A stretch of DNA of 64,000 bases. Source: Schizophyllum amplum. Taxonomy: Eukaryota; Basidiomycota; Agaricomycetes; Agaricales; Schizophyllaceae. The stretch covers positions 186,001 to 250,000 of the forward strand of contig VDMD01000031.1 of the NCBI GenBank assembly GCA_007026445.1, written 5' to 3'. A program made the position numbers and the translations under genes. The notes below the pieces were generated by a model, which saw nothing but the letters and a program-made list of their open reading frames with translations, ran no database searches and was not told the DNA's origin. Positions within the stretch are counted from its first letter, which is position 1. Each line of letters starts with the position of its first letter. Positions 23,070 to 36,238 of this stretch are shown here, piece after piece.

Positions 23070-23830
23070 TTAAACCACGGTGCCTGCGTTAGACGCAATA
23101 CGCGGCCACAAGTCAGCCTGTGAATTGCATCAGTATCCAAGGTCAAGTAGCAAATATCGAGTCAACTCACGCATTCTTTTGCGACCGGGCCCGTGATCGC
23201 GGATCCCTTCATCTCACCCTTAGGGTTGACAATGACACCGGCGTTGTCCTACAAAGCATGCTTTAGTTCTCTGATCCATCACAACGCATGCATATACGCA
23301 CCTCGAAGTAGAGAAAGACACCGTCCCGTCGCCGCCATGACTTGCGCTGGCGAATGACAACAATGGGCATCGCTGATAGCCTCCTGTCAGCGCGACCGCC
23401 ACGATTCGAAAGGGATGCTACGCACTCTTCTTCCTCAACTCGGGCTTACCCTTCTTGACGGACGCAACGACCATGTCGCCGACACCAGCGTCCGGAAGAC
23501 GGTTAAGGTGGGAACCGAAGCCGTACGGCTCGATGAGGTACAAGGACTTCGCGCCGCTGTTGTCCGCGCAGTTCAGCACGGCGCCGACGGGCAGACCGAG
23601 GGTGAGGCGGAACTTCGTTCCGGAGGAACCGGTCGCTGTGCACCGTGGAAACGTTCATGAGGATTGTTCGAAGAGAGAGCAAGGGGTGTAGGATGCGCAA
23701 GTCGTCGATCGAGCGGGAATGTGATTCATTTTGCGATTATCGACGTTGCGATTGGAGGAACGGCGCAGCAGCAACATACAGTCAGATAGTTCATCGTCGC
23801 GAGCAGGATAAACGTACGCTTCGATGTCAT
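23070..23830 (-). CDS. RPL23: 60S ribosomal protein uL14 (L23)
   Basis: A core protein of the large subunit at the subunit interface. Exon 2 encodes [20 protein letters not shown] followed by [16 protein letters not shown] and [20 protein letters not shown]. Later exons give [51 protein letters not shown] and a last exon [19 protein letters not shown]. The first exon is only 13 nt: ATG at 23830-23828, reading M-T-S-K plus one base, then donor GTACGT at 23817. The acceptor CACAG precedes 23635 and the join is in phase. The first intron of about 182 nt is much longer than others here, as is common for intron 1 of ribosomal protein genes. Very secure assignment. Confidence 0.95.
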
Positions 23831-24619
23831 TTTTGATCTGGGGCTTGAGGACGACTACGACGAGCTCGACTTTCCGATGATTGGCGACGGCGCGCCTGCC
23901 GAGCTCGGCACGATCAACTGTACAGTTGATCTCGGGAGGCCCCGAAGCCGCATTTGCGAATCCACGTGACGTGTTCGACTGGATCAACAACTCAGTGGCG
24001 CTCCGAACGTGCCGGCTCGTAGCTGGCATCCCGAAAGCCCTTCAGGTCGATATATCGCTCTGTGCCACGCCCGTTGTTCCGTGCCCAACCTCCACTGTTT
24101 CAAACTCGTCTTCCTGTAAACCTGCGCGCATCAATGGGAGTCTCTGTGGTTTTAGCTTGAGCTCTAGGTCTTCAAACATTTGGATTCAAAAAGTATCCGG
24201 ATTAGTCTCTGCTCGCTGTATCGCCTCGCTTCAGCTCGCATCTGGTTCACGTACGTCAATTTCATCCCGACCCTGTCTTGACTGGAACCATCGTGACTGC
24301 CGCATCAACGCCTGGGTCATTGCTCGCTGAATCACCCAATCTCAGCACCTATACCATCGATCCGATGGTCGAGAACCCCGACGCAGCCCCCTTTTGCAAC
24401 TGGCAGAGACAAGACGCCCGGAGTTTGCGTTCATATTCGCAGTCTCCTCTGGCGATTGCCTTGCGCGCCGAACACCGGATCCAGATGCCGTAAACCAAAT
24501 TGCGGAGGAGCTCTGTTTGAAGGGGGCCGAGCGCCAGCCAAGGTGGCTCAGACTTGGCAGCACCGGCGAGTGAATGAATAGTACATACAGTGAACGTCAC
24601 AACAGTGCAATACAGGACC
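23831..24619. other. Intergenic, upstream of RPL23
   Basis: About 790 bp with no recognisable gene. It is the probable promoter of RPL23 on the minus strand and borders the truncated peroxiredoxin copy. Confidence 0.45.
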
Positions 24620-24990
24620 CATCGCCGACCACACCTTCTTCGCCTCGCGTGTGCTTGCCTCGCCTTCTGCGGCGCGCTTGCTACCTTTGCTCGACGACGT
24701 CTACGAACACAAGACAAGCAAATCCATAGCATTGTCAGCTATTGACGGTTGAAGGTTCGCAGAATACCATACATACCCTCTTCACCGGCGCAGGCTTGTC
24801 CTCCTCGCGATGAGCGGCGCGGAGGGACGCTCTCTGCGCTGGCGCCTTTAGGGGCGGCTTTCCGGGGCGGCATTTCCTGGATAAGTCGTCGAAGAGGAGA
24901 TGGTATAGCAGATATATACACGAATGCACAAGTTTGGGAAGAACAAAACCTGAAAATACAATGAATCAATGCGACGCGCCACCTCAACGC
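24620..24990 (-). pseudogene. Truncated 5' copy of the BCP/PrxQ peroxiredoxin gene
   Basis: The minus strand from about 24990 to 24620 resembles the plus strand around 53545-53905: promoter and leader (TGTATTTTCA followed by a similar tract), exon 1 (MPPRKAAPKG...SVPPRRSSR, ATG 24873-24871), intron 1 with GTATGT donor, and exon 2 (SSSKGSKRAAEGEASTREAK). Similarity stops just after the donor of intron 2, so the catalytic Cys region is absent. Exon 1 also lacks about 17 nt after PPRRSSR relative to the full gene, which breaks the frame. It is thus a non-functional partial duplicate in opposite orientation, about 29 kb from its parent. Confidence 0.8.
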
Positions 24991-25578
24991 CACCCGCGGC
25001 GTGACAAGAATTGCCTAAACTGGAATGTTCAACTTTTTGCTACTAAGTACTAGAGGCTGTAAGTAGCAGTGAAACCGTATCTGCTGCCTAGGAACTTAGG
25101 ATCGTGACGCTTCGTGTACCTGAAAAATCTGAGCTCGCACGATTCCTTCGCATAGTGCTGTTTCCTGGACCCTGGTTGCTGCGAGTGATGCGAGTTGGGT
25201 TGAAGTCGCACGCAGAGGATACGGCCCTATGTAATCCACCCGTCCTAGCAATCTCCAACAGGAACGTCCAACTGCTTTAGGACAGGCGCCGGAAGGCCGT
25301 GGCCAGACATGGCACGCGCGAGATTCATTAGTACTCGCGACGGCGTGGGATTTACCGTTTCGCAAACGGCTCCAGTGCCTCGTCGTGCCCTCGTCTTTCC
25401 ATCCCACTGAGCTTAGTCTGACACTGACAGTCATCACCACTGGCACGCCTCGTTGATTTGGGCACCACCGAAGGCAGATATATGTATATATGGACTCATT
25501 TTGGTACAGAATCAGTGCAGCAAGACATTTTGCCGGACAATGCAGGCAAAGAGTGAGCTACCTGAACCAGTCAGATAT
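24991..25578. other. Intergenic
   Basis: About 590 bp. A minus-strand open frame at 25096-25446 has no recognisable content. Probable 3' region of the HNH-like gene. Confidence 0.4.
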
Positions 25579-27168
25579 CTATGATGCGACCATCGGAGCA
25601 GGGTCCACAACCGCCGTCGACATGTATTTCCCAATGGCAGCAGGGGAGGATACGACGAGGGTTTCGTCGGACTCCGAACCAGAGCCTGGGGGCAAGTCCG
25701 GATGCGTCGCCTGCCAGACATCATCGACCCATGTCTTCATCCAGTCGAAGTATTCTGGGTCCTCCCACTCCGCTTCCTCATCCACCGGCGCCTCATCACT
25801 AGTGCTCCTTTCTGCCGAGCACTCGGACACGCTACGACAAGAAGCCGAGTCCTCAGGACCGAGAGCGGAATCGCGGCTTTGCTCTGAAAACTGCGCTGCA
25901 CCGAGCTCGCGCCCCTGCATGTCGTCGGGGGCAGCCTTCGAGCGCCGACTCACATCTCCGGCTGCGTCGCGAGCGGATGGGTCACCTTGACCGAGCTGAC
26001 TGCTGCCTTCGTGTACGTCACTGCCACCCTGGTCATCCCCGCCAGGTTGAGGTTTCTTCTTCCAGTTGGGATCCGGGTCTGCTCGCATCCACACATCGTA
26101 GATTTCCCATACAAATGCCAGAGACGACAACAGCATGGACGAGATGGAAGGAAAGTCGCTCGCCAGCAAAGCCGCCTTCGGAAGTGTGTCGTAACGAGTG
26201 CGTAATTTCCGGGCAGTATTGGCAATGACATAGTGGTAAGGGATGTGCAGTTCGATAGCGCCCATCGTGTCGAAGGGGTAATGATGAAAAGCAACAGACG
26301 AGTGATCGGCGACGGTGGAATGGCCGTCGTGCTGGATGACAGACCAGGAGGTGTCCATGATATCAGGAAAAGCGACGAGCAGATATCGAAAGGTCTGATC
26401 CGGTGCATAGAACTATGAAAGGTGAGAGACAGGAATCCAAATCAATGGTCGAAACCACAGTACTCACACTGTCGATATCGCGTCGACAACCTGGTTCTGA
26501 GGACTCCACGTTTTGCATCGTGACGTAGAACTCATGCATCTCCGCAAGAAGTCGGATGTCTGTAGGAAGCCAAAACCACCCGACGGCCTTCTTGTCATTG
26601 GTAATGTCGAACCACTTGTGCATCGATGAACGGACTGTGCTCATGTTTAGTATTGGCACAGGGACAAGAGTGTGACGTACGAGGATGAATATTCCTTCGA
26701 GAATCCACGTTCAGTGTCCGATACGACATCCCCCAGCACCACTCGAGCTGATCCAGCTGTTCATCTATGAATGCATGTCTTGGCGTGGATAGACCGATAC
26801 GTCACCTCTGCACTCCGAGTCGCTGCTGGGAGAACATGAGCGTACTCGAGCAGCGTCATTTTGTCGGTAGCGCGGGACACAACACATCGAGTTCGGTAGT
26901 TTTTGGTGGAACTGCGGTCTCGACGTTTGACCTCAGCATCTACAGCACGCTTTCGAGTCGTTTCCACCGATGAGGCGGCGACCCTGCGCTTGTTTGGTGT
27001 CGGGGCTGCGTGGCCCGCTTTGCGTTTCTTTGGGGTGGCTGTACCGGATTCGTATGTCGGGTCGCCGGCGTCCGAGGGCGATGGGGACGTCGAGGGCAAA
27101 TCAGCAGGCATCGCGCGCGTTGATGGAGTAGGCGAACGGTCCATGTATGCTGAAGTGGGCGAGGACAT
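25579..27168 (-). CDS. HNH-endonuclease-like protein, basidiomycete-type
   Basis: The N-terminus is Ser/Pro/Lys-rich and disordered (MSSPTSAYMDRSPTPSTR, then TATPKKRKAGHAAPTPNKRR, a likely nuclear signal). It leads into YRTRCVVSRATDKMTLLEYA-HVLPAATRSAE. Across introns follow WGMSYRTLNVDSRRNIH and SSMHKWFDI, so the order His (in AHVLP), Asn (in TLNVD) and His (in MHKWFD) matches the HNH_2-type core found in many agaricomycete proteins. The C-terminal 170 residues are acidic and low in complexity. Start chosen at ATG 27168-27166 (MSSPTSAYM); an upstream in-frame codon at 27216 is possible. Substrate is unknown. These proteins are often proposed to derive from mobile or defence nucleases, which is inference here. 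Confidence 0.7.
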
Positions 27169-27298
27169 TGTTATGTACTTAATGATGAAAGTCGGGAGCA
27201 AGTTGGTTTCGGACAAGTTCTGCCCGCGGCCCGCTGAGCATACATAAGCGTGCCTAGTAGTACATGATACGGTAATTATTTCCCATTACTGTACCTAC

Positions 27299-27525
27299 CT
27301 GTATGGAAGCAACCGTCACAGGTCACAGGCCCTCGGTTGCGTTGCCTAGGTCACAGGTCACAACCCCCTCGCGCACCCAACCACCTTCCAAAAGTGGTAA
27401 TTTGTGGCCAAAAATTCCCCCAAAAAGGGAATTTTTGGCGGCCCGGCGTAGCCGGGCCGCTTGCCGGGGCTCTGGTTGCATCACTTTCCAAGTGTCACAC
27501 TTCCCAGCCGGTTGCTTCCATACAG
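27299..27525. mobile_element. 227-bp MITE with 17-bp TIRs
   Basis: The ends are perfect inverted repeats CTGTATGGAAGCAACCG (27299-27315) and its complement (27509-27525), flanked by TAC on both sides (27296-27298 and 27526-27528). Inside are two further hairpins: AAAAATTCCC facing GGGAATTTTT near 27410-27437, and GCGGCCCGGC facing GCCGGGCCGC near 27439-27462. No coding capacity. The 3-bp duplication resembles PIF/Harbinger-type insertions. Confidence 0.75.
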
Positions 27526-27528
27526 TAC

Positions 27529-28458
27529 TTACCCTCTCGCCCGCTCGCAGCCTGCCACACGCTTACCTTCAGAAATGTGGAATAGAGCGCCCCACCGACG
27601 CTAGCGACGAGGATACCCATTTCCATGCTTTGAGAATTGTCCTGACGCTCTCCAGTACCCCCAAATTCAGATAGGCAATAGTCTCCCGCTTTTTTCTCCT
27701 TCCCATCTTGCTTACATTGTATACGCCCAGAATGCAGACGACCACGCTCTCGAGTCTTTTTTCACGCATTGACACCGTCCAGCAATCCGAGTAGCAGCGG
27801 CATGTTCGTAGGCTCGAGGATGAAAGGAGGCATCGTCGGTCCGCATACACGCGGTTACTTATCATTTTCAATTGTCACTGTACATACTATGAAAATTCAA
27901 ATCGCTCTTCTTTGATATCACATCTCCCTCCTTCTACGAACGTCTGCCTGGATCTCCTTCCACGACATGTGGTATGTCGTTGCTCGCGCGTTTGGCTTTC
28001 TACACGCCAATGTTCGACGAACTGTTTGACAAAACGCCTTGCCGAGCGTGGGCTTGCGGAACGGCTGCCTACGGGAGACTGGAGCGTGCTGTGGGCTGGT
28101 CAACGTGTGGCGTGATGCGTCGGACGTCTACAAGTTGTGTACGTGGGCACTTCATCTGCTCCAATCGCAGTCTCATCTAGCCTTCAAGCTTCAAGCTTCA
28201 AGCTTCAAGTTCAACGAGCTTCAAGCCTCGCGGCCTCCAGATCTTAAATACCCTACTTATGGCATCCGTACAATCAGGATGTAGTTTTCAAACGATGCCT
28301 TGCTGTCGTATCAGTTCATGCCGCATCGTACTGATGCAATAGATACTGGATAGTACGTTACGACCAATTATGCCCAACGACAGGTACCAGTGACCTCAGA
28401 TGTGTATGCAAGGAACCGTGTCGTCGCGTCTGCCTGAGCACGCCTTAGAGCGAGCGCC
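27529..28458. other. Intergenic, downstream of cellobiose dehydrogenase
   Basis: About 930 bp without a recognisable gene. It includes a 7-bp tandem repeat near 28180. Short open frames on both strands are unconvincing. Confidence 0.45.
28181..28216. repeat. 7-bp tandem repeat (CTTCAAG)
   Basis: About four to five units of CTTCAAG around 28181-28210, with one further diverged unit to about 28235. Confidence 0.75.
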
Positions 28459-31361
<2,903 letters not shown>

Positions 31362-32417
31362 CCTGGAAGCGCGGGCAGGGGAGCGACAAGGAGAATGTAG
31401 TTCGGCGCGCAGGACCTCTTCTGCCTTAAAGCACGTCCAGACGCGAAGAAGCTCCGCCTGCGAGGTCGCTTGACGATACGGCAGGGGTGATTGCAGTGAG
31501 AGCCGTGCCTTGTGGTCCCCCGCGCGGAATCTCAGAGAGCAACGATATAGCCTGCGCGGACGCACCTCGGGCGCGCGCCAGTCTGAGCGGCGGAAAAATG
31601 GCAATTGAGTTGTTGTGATTGGGCCCGCGTTGTCCAGTCGTCAGAAGGGGGCGCGGGGGTTGCGGTCGGGGATGACCCTTGCGAATGGCGAAGAGGTAGC
31701 ATGAGGGGCGGGCTGTGGGTCGGTGTGTCGCGCCGAGCAACTGCCGACTTAAGTCCTGCGGATCCTCTGGACGTGGAAAGAGACGCAGCGGAGGCGAGAT
31801 GTCTTCGCACGGAGCGTTTGTGAGGGAGAAGGCCAGGCACGTCCGAGTAGAGATTGCTTGCGCAGCTTCTGGACAGTGTCCTCCTCCGGGCTGCGAGTAG
31901 CAGCGCGTACCCTGTGACCAATTCGAACTGGAGAAAATACATAAATTTCGCTATTATGACTGTCACGAGATCGTTCAGTTCAGGCGCAATTCATCGTCTG
32001 TCAGTATGACATATCGACTCGAGAATGGTCCTAGTCAGAAGGACTGGGAAGCCTGGAGTCAGGTCAATGTACTCAAACTCAACGGGAAGACTGCGCGGCG
32101 GGAAGAGCATGACAATGCAGACAACTGAACATCTTGGCGGTGGAAGCGATACAGCAGTCGGAAGGATCCAGTAATGTATAGGTCTGATTCAAGTCGTTGA
32201 AGTCTTTAGAGATGATGGTCAGAACGAAGTCGGACAGGGTTTGATTTTGAAGCAACTTGTCGAACAAGGACTGCACGTGGCAAGTCGGCCCGACCGATCG
32301 CAATCACCTGCTCCCGGTTAGCGTCCGGCCCGGCAGTGACGAGAGGCGCCGACCTCCTTCGTCTCTTCGTCGTCCAAGTTCGAACTTCGAGAACCTCCAA
32401 TCTTCATATTCACAACA
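31362..32417. other. Divergent upstream region, CDH and hydrolase
   Basis: About 1.05 kb between two start codons. The probable promoter of CDH lies in the left part. Open frames at 31426-31966 are GC-driven and not gene-like. Confidence 0.45.
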
Positions 32418-33896
32418 ATGGGTGATCAGAAACCCCCCACCATCTTCTCTGAAGCTACATGCATCCGCAGGGACCTATGTCCTGTCACCAAGATCCGCCA
32501 CCAGGAGTCGAATCCCATCGAGTCCCACTCCATCTACTTCGAGGTCCACGGCGACGGCGACGCGCTCGCGCGGGGGGAGACGCACAAGCTCGTCTTTATT
32601 ATGGGCCTGAACTCGTCTAGCTTTGCCTGGAAGCCGCAGGTCGAGTACTTCACGAGCACGCCAGAGCTGCGCGCGAAGTACACCGTCCTCATTTTCGATA
32701 ACCGTGGAGTTGGGAATTCCGGGTATCCCATGGGTCCGTATACGTGCGTGGATTGGTTCTTTATTTGAGCAATGCAGCTGACGTGAACGCAGCACATCGG
32801 GCATGGCGGCGGACGTCGTCGCGCTACTCGATTACTTAGACTGGAAGAAGGAACGCGACTTGAATATCATTGGCGTCAGTCTAGGCGGCATGATCTCTTT
32901 AGGTGTGCACATATACTACATTGCTATGTTCGTCTCTGAGTCTCGCGTCAGAGCTCGCCACCCTCATTCCCGAGCGCATATCGTCCCTACTGCTCACCGT
33001 GACAACACCTGGTAACAGGCATTGGTGGCAAAATATGGCACCTGTACGTGTGTATCATGTCATTGCACCTCCTTCCATCGTGGCCAAGTTAATTTTTGTG
33101 TACCACGTCGCTCTCCCTGCTTCTGTTGTGGCCGGTAACGGTGTTGACCGACATGTTAATAGTGGGTTGGCATGAAGACCCTCGCACGCCTCACGTTCAC
33201 CACGCCTGAGAAGCGCCCACCCATCGCTATGGACATGCTTTTCCCTCAGGCGTGGCTCAACGAGCGCGACCCGGATGACCCGAAGGGTAGGACGAACAGG
33301 GAGGTCCAGATAGAGGTAAGTTTTAGTGTTGCGATCACCTCGCTCGGCCCTCCGTCCGCGGATGATTTGTGGCGTCTATTGCATGTCCCGCCTTCTACTT
33401 GCTCCCAAGTTGTTGAGTAACATGCTGAACCCTCCTTCTGCTGTCGTATCATCATCCTAATTGACCCCTAGGACCTCCTCTTCCGCATCAGCAACACCCG
33501 CCCGCAACAACTCATGGGCCACATCTCGCAAATGATCGCCGCGCTCTCGCACTACGTCGATGACAGCCGACTTGCCGCCATTGGCAAGAACATCGGCGCG
33601 AAGGAAAAGGGGTGGATTGGGGTCGTGTGTGGTGAGTGTTGCATTTTCGCTCATCTTTCTCAGCTTTCTCCATGACTAAGCGCATGCTGCTACCTAAATC
33701 AGGCGACGAAGACCACCTCGTTCTCAAGAGCAACTCCCTGCGCATCGTCGCAGGCCTGCGGTCCTCTGGCGACAACGACATCGCCGAGTACGAGGAATGG
33801 CCGGTTACTGCCCACGGTATACATGTGCAGCGACGTAAGCGGTTCTGCGCCCTTATTGAGCGCGGCGTGGCGGAAGGGCTGGCGAGGAGGGGGTAG
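32418..33896 (+). CDS. Alpha/beta-hydrolase fold protein
   Basis: A probable serine hydrolase of the alpha/beta-hydrolase_1 family; the substrate cannot be told. The start is MGDQKPPTIFSEATCIRRD. It shows the oxyanion-region motif KLVFIMGLNSSSFAW, then VLIFDNRGVGNSGYP, the nucleophile elbow NIIGVSLGGMISL, the likely acid in CGDEDHLV and the His in VTAHGIHVQRR near the C-terminus. Introns fall near 32742-32790, 32901-32946, 33043-33164, 33313-33470, 33629-33701. No signal peptide is visible, so it is probably intracellular. The C-terminus is ERGVAEGLARRG. The divergent CDH gene is not a functional partner as far as I can tell. Confidence 0.88.
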
Positions 33897-35172
33897 GGTG
33901 AACAATGCATTAATGAGGGGCCCTCAGAGGGGGCGGGGTGAACACTGAGAGCCATATGAGCAGCGAGGACAGGAAGATCCGTACCAACAGTCTATTATTC
34001 TATGGCAGTAACATCATCTACATAGAGCTTTGTAGTCGAGGGTCAACATTGGACGAGGCGTGTTTGCATGACAGTCGTCCAAGGTGAAGAGGCAAGAACA
34101 AAACCTTCCATTTGGGCGGTCAAAGCACTCGGCCGGCCGTTTTTGGCATGTGCCGGGCCAATGGAATCAACAGCGGCAGCTGCCGGCAGGGCTCTTCAAA
34201 GTTGGCCCTCACCCCGACCGCCATCGCTAGAGTCCAACACTTCACGGCGGTTCACGCGCATCGATGCATGCACCTTTCTCGACGCCGCGGACGTGCCGAA
34301 CTTCCAAGCTCACGCGCCGACTGTCGAACCTGTGCTGCCGATACTTAGTCAAGCTTTTGCTGCCGATATCAGACTCTTGGCCCGCCCGCGAACCTTTTGC
34401 TCCGACCGCCCCCGAACCTCTGGACTTGCACATATGTCTGAGAGGAAAGACCTAGGACACTTCACATGCCTCACGATGCAGGTGGGCGAAGCCTGGAAAT
34501 CTTGGGAGACTTCTCACACCGTAGTGTTGCTGACCGAGACTCGACTTACTTGCAGTTCGCCCAGGATTCGCCCAAGACCACTACGACCTGGTTCGGCCAC
34601 TGCGGCGACGTCAGATGTTCCGACTTGAGACGGCCTCCTCCGTCGCTTCGCTCGTCGAACGTCCCAGGACCATCTGCCTCACGCACATGCTCGGACCGTC
34701 GAAGAATTGGTCAGTGACGATGTCCAACGGACATTTTCGGCGAGGCCTACAATCTCGACTTGGCGAGCACGTCGAAGCATAGGCTCTCATTGGACGACGA
34801 CCAATATACGCGAACGCCCCCGTTCAGTGACCGCCAGTTGTCGGGTCTCTCCGACCGTCTTTTCGAGTCCCTATGTCTGATTCGCGGCCGATGATGTCTC
34901 TGACTAGCCGCTCTGCGACCCTTGGCACCGTGGGAGCAACCTTCGTCCGACGCGGCTCGCAGCGCCGCCACTTCGAATGTTTCGCCAACCCCGGATGACC
35001 TTCACGCCGTCATCGCGACTTCCGCCGAGTGCATCGAGGGCGCGGCACTATAAAAGCTCGCTAAGCACCGGGGATCGACTCATTTTTCGAGTGGTACACC
35101 CGTTCCCTCCAATCCTCCACTTCCCCGCCCTCCGATCATTTTCGGCGCGCATCTGCGACCTGCTTCGACACA
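33897..35172. other. Gene-free stretch upstream of a membrane protein gene
   Basis: About 1.3 kb. A plus-strand frame at 34068-34628 has no recognisable motif and resembles other GC-driven frames here. The stretch may be decayed sequence; the last 120 bp is the promoter of the next gene. Confidence 0.45.
35049..35055 (+). promoter_or_regulatory. TATA box of the four-TM protein gene
   Basis: TATAAAA about 120 bp upstream of the ATG at 35173. Confidence 0.6.
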
Positions 35173-35887
35173 ATGGCGGTCAGCACTGTCAGCATCCCGC
35201 TGTCGCTCCCGCTTTTCTTGAGCATGTTCCTCACCTGGGCGTTTGGGATCATCTCGTTCGGCATGTGTACGTCTGCGATGTCCTCTCTCCGATCCCACTC
35301 ATCTCACCTGAATATTCAGGCATCAGCTCATATCGCGGCCTCAACGGTACCCTGAAGAAGGATGGTGCCGACGTCGGTGGTGCGTCTTCACAGATTTTTT
35401 TTTTCTTCCTGTCTTCCGCTCATCACTTCATGTAGAGGTCTTCTCGACGGACGGTGTCATCACCGCCATCACGGGCTGCATATTCGCTATAAGTTGGATG
35501 GTGCTCTTCCTCATGTACACTTCGCCATCGTTGGTGATGAAGTCGCTCAAGGCACTCTCCGGCGTGTATTGGTTCTTCGTCATCTGGCTCTTCGCCACCC
35601 TCATCCCGTACACGCAATACATCCGCAAGGACTCGCCGACATATGCTGACGGCAGTGGCACGTGGCCCGAAGCGTACAAGAGCTTTGACTACTGTGAGTG
35701 ATGTGTTGTTACGGACGTCGAGCACGCGCTGAAGTGGTACTTTACAGTGGTTTGGATATCCGTCTTTGGGTGGATATGTTGGTTCTTCACACTTGTCACA
35801 GCATGTCTGCTCCCTGTGGCCGCGTCCAAGGCCCAGAGTTATTACACGCGCCGTGCGTACGAGGAGAAGGCGGTGCCGCAAGCGTAA
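35173..35887 (+). CDS. Four-transmembrane (MARVEL-like topology) membrane protein
   Basis: A small integral membrane protein. Hydrophobic segments are IPLSLPLFLSMFLTWAFGII, then AITGCIFAISWMVLFLMY, VYWFFVIWLFATLIPYTQYI and VWISVFGWICWFFTLVTACL. The C-terminal tail is charged (YYTRRAYEEKAVPQA) and probably cytosolic. The topology recalls MARVEL-domain proteins and similar small fungal membrane proteins, but I see no diagnostic motif. Introns lie near 35266-35319, 35381-35435 and 35694-35747. Start ATG follows a TATA box by about 120 bp. Function unknown. Confidence 0.8.
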
Positions 35888-36238
35888 GCTCGCCGCAATG
35901 AAGCCTTCCATCTGCATCCCACGCACTCATCCTACAACTCCACTTCTTTCTACATCATCTTAATCGTCCTCATGACGCTTTTATCCCCACTGCCTCATTT
36001 CATCTCATGTTTACCCTTTCATGATTGCGACGCATTTTCTTCACGCATTACATTACGATTTGTATACAATCAGACGACAGTTGAAAGCGAAAGAAAAGAT
36101 TATGCATTTACAATGAATGTATACAACCTGAATCACAACGTATGAACCTCGACGACAAGGTCTCTATAAGCAGCTCATAACCTCATTCCCAATCCTTCCA
36201 TCTTCAATACTTCGGTGTTCATGGACATCGCTCACAAG
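35888..36238. other. Convergent 3' intergenic region
   Basis: About 350 bp, AT-richer, the shared 3' region of two convergent genes. Nothing else seen. Confidence 0.5.

Noticed and set aside
23655..24029. 124-residue minus-strand frame as the N-terminus of RPL23
   Set aside because: A 13-nt first exon with consensus splice sites gives the expected N-terminus; this frame is mostly intron 1 and upstream DNA.
34068..34628. 186-residue plus-strand open frame
   Set aside because: No motif and composition similar to other chance frames in GC-rich intergenic DNA here.
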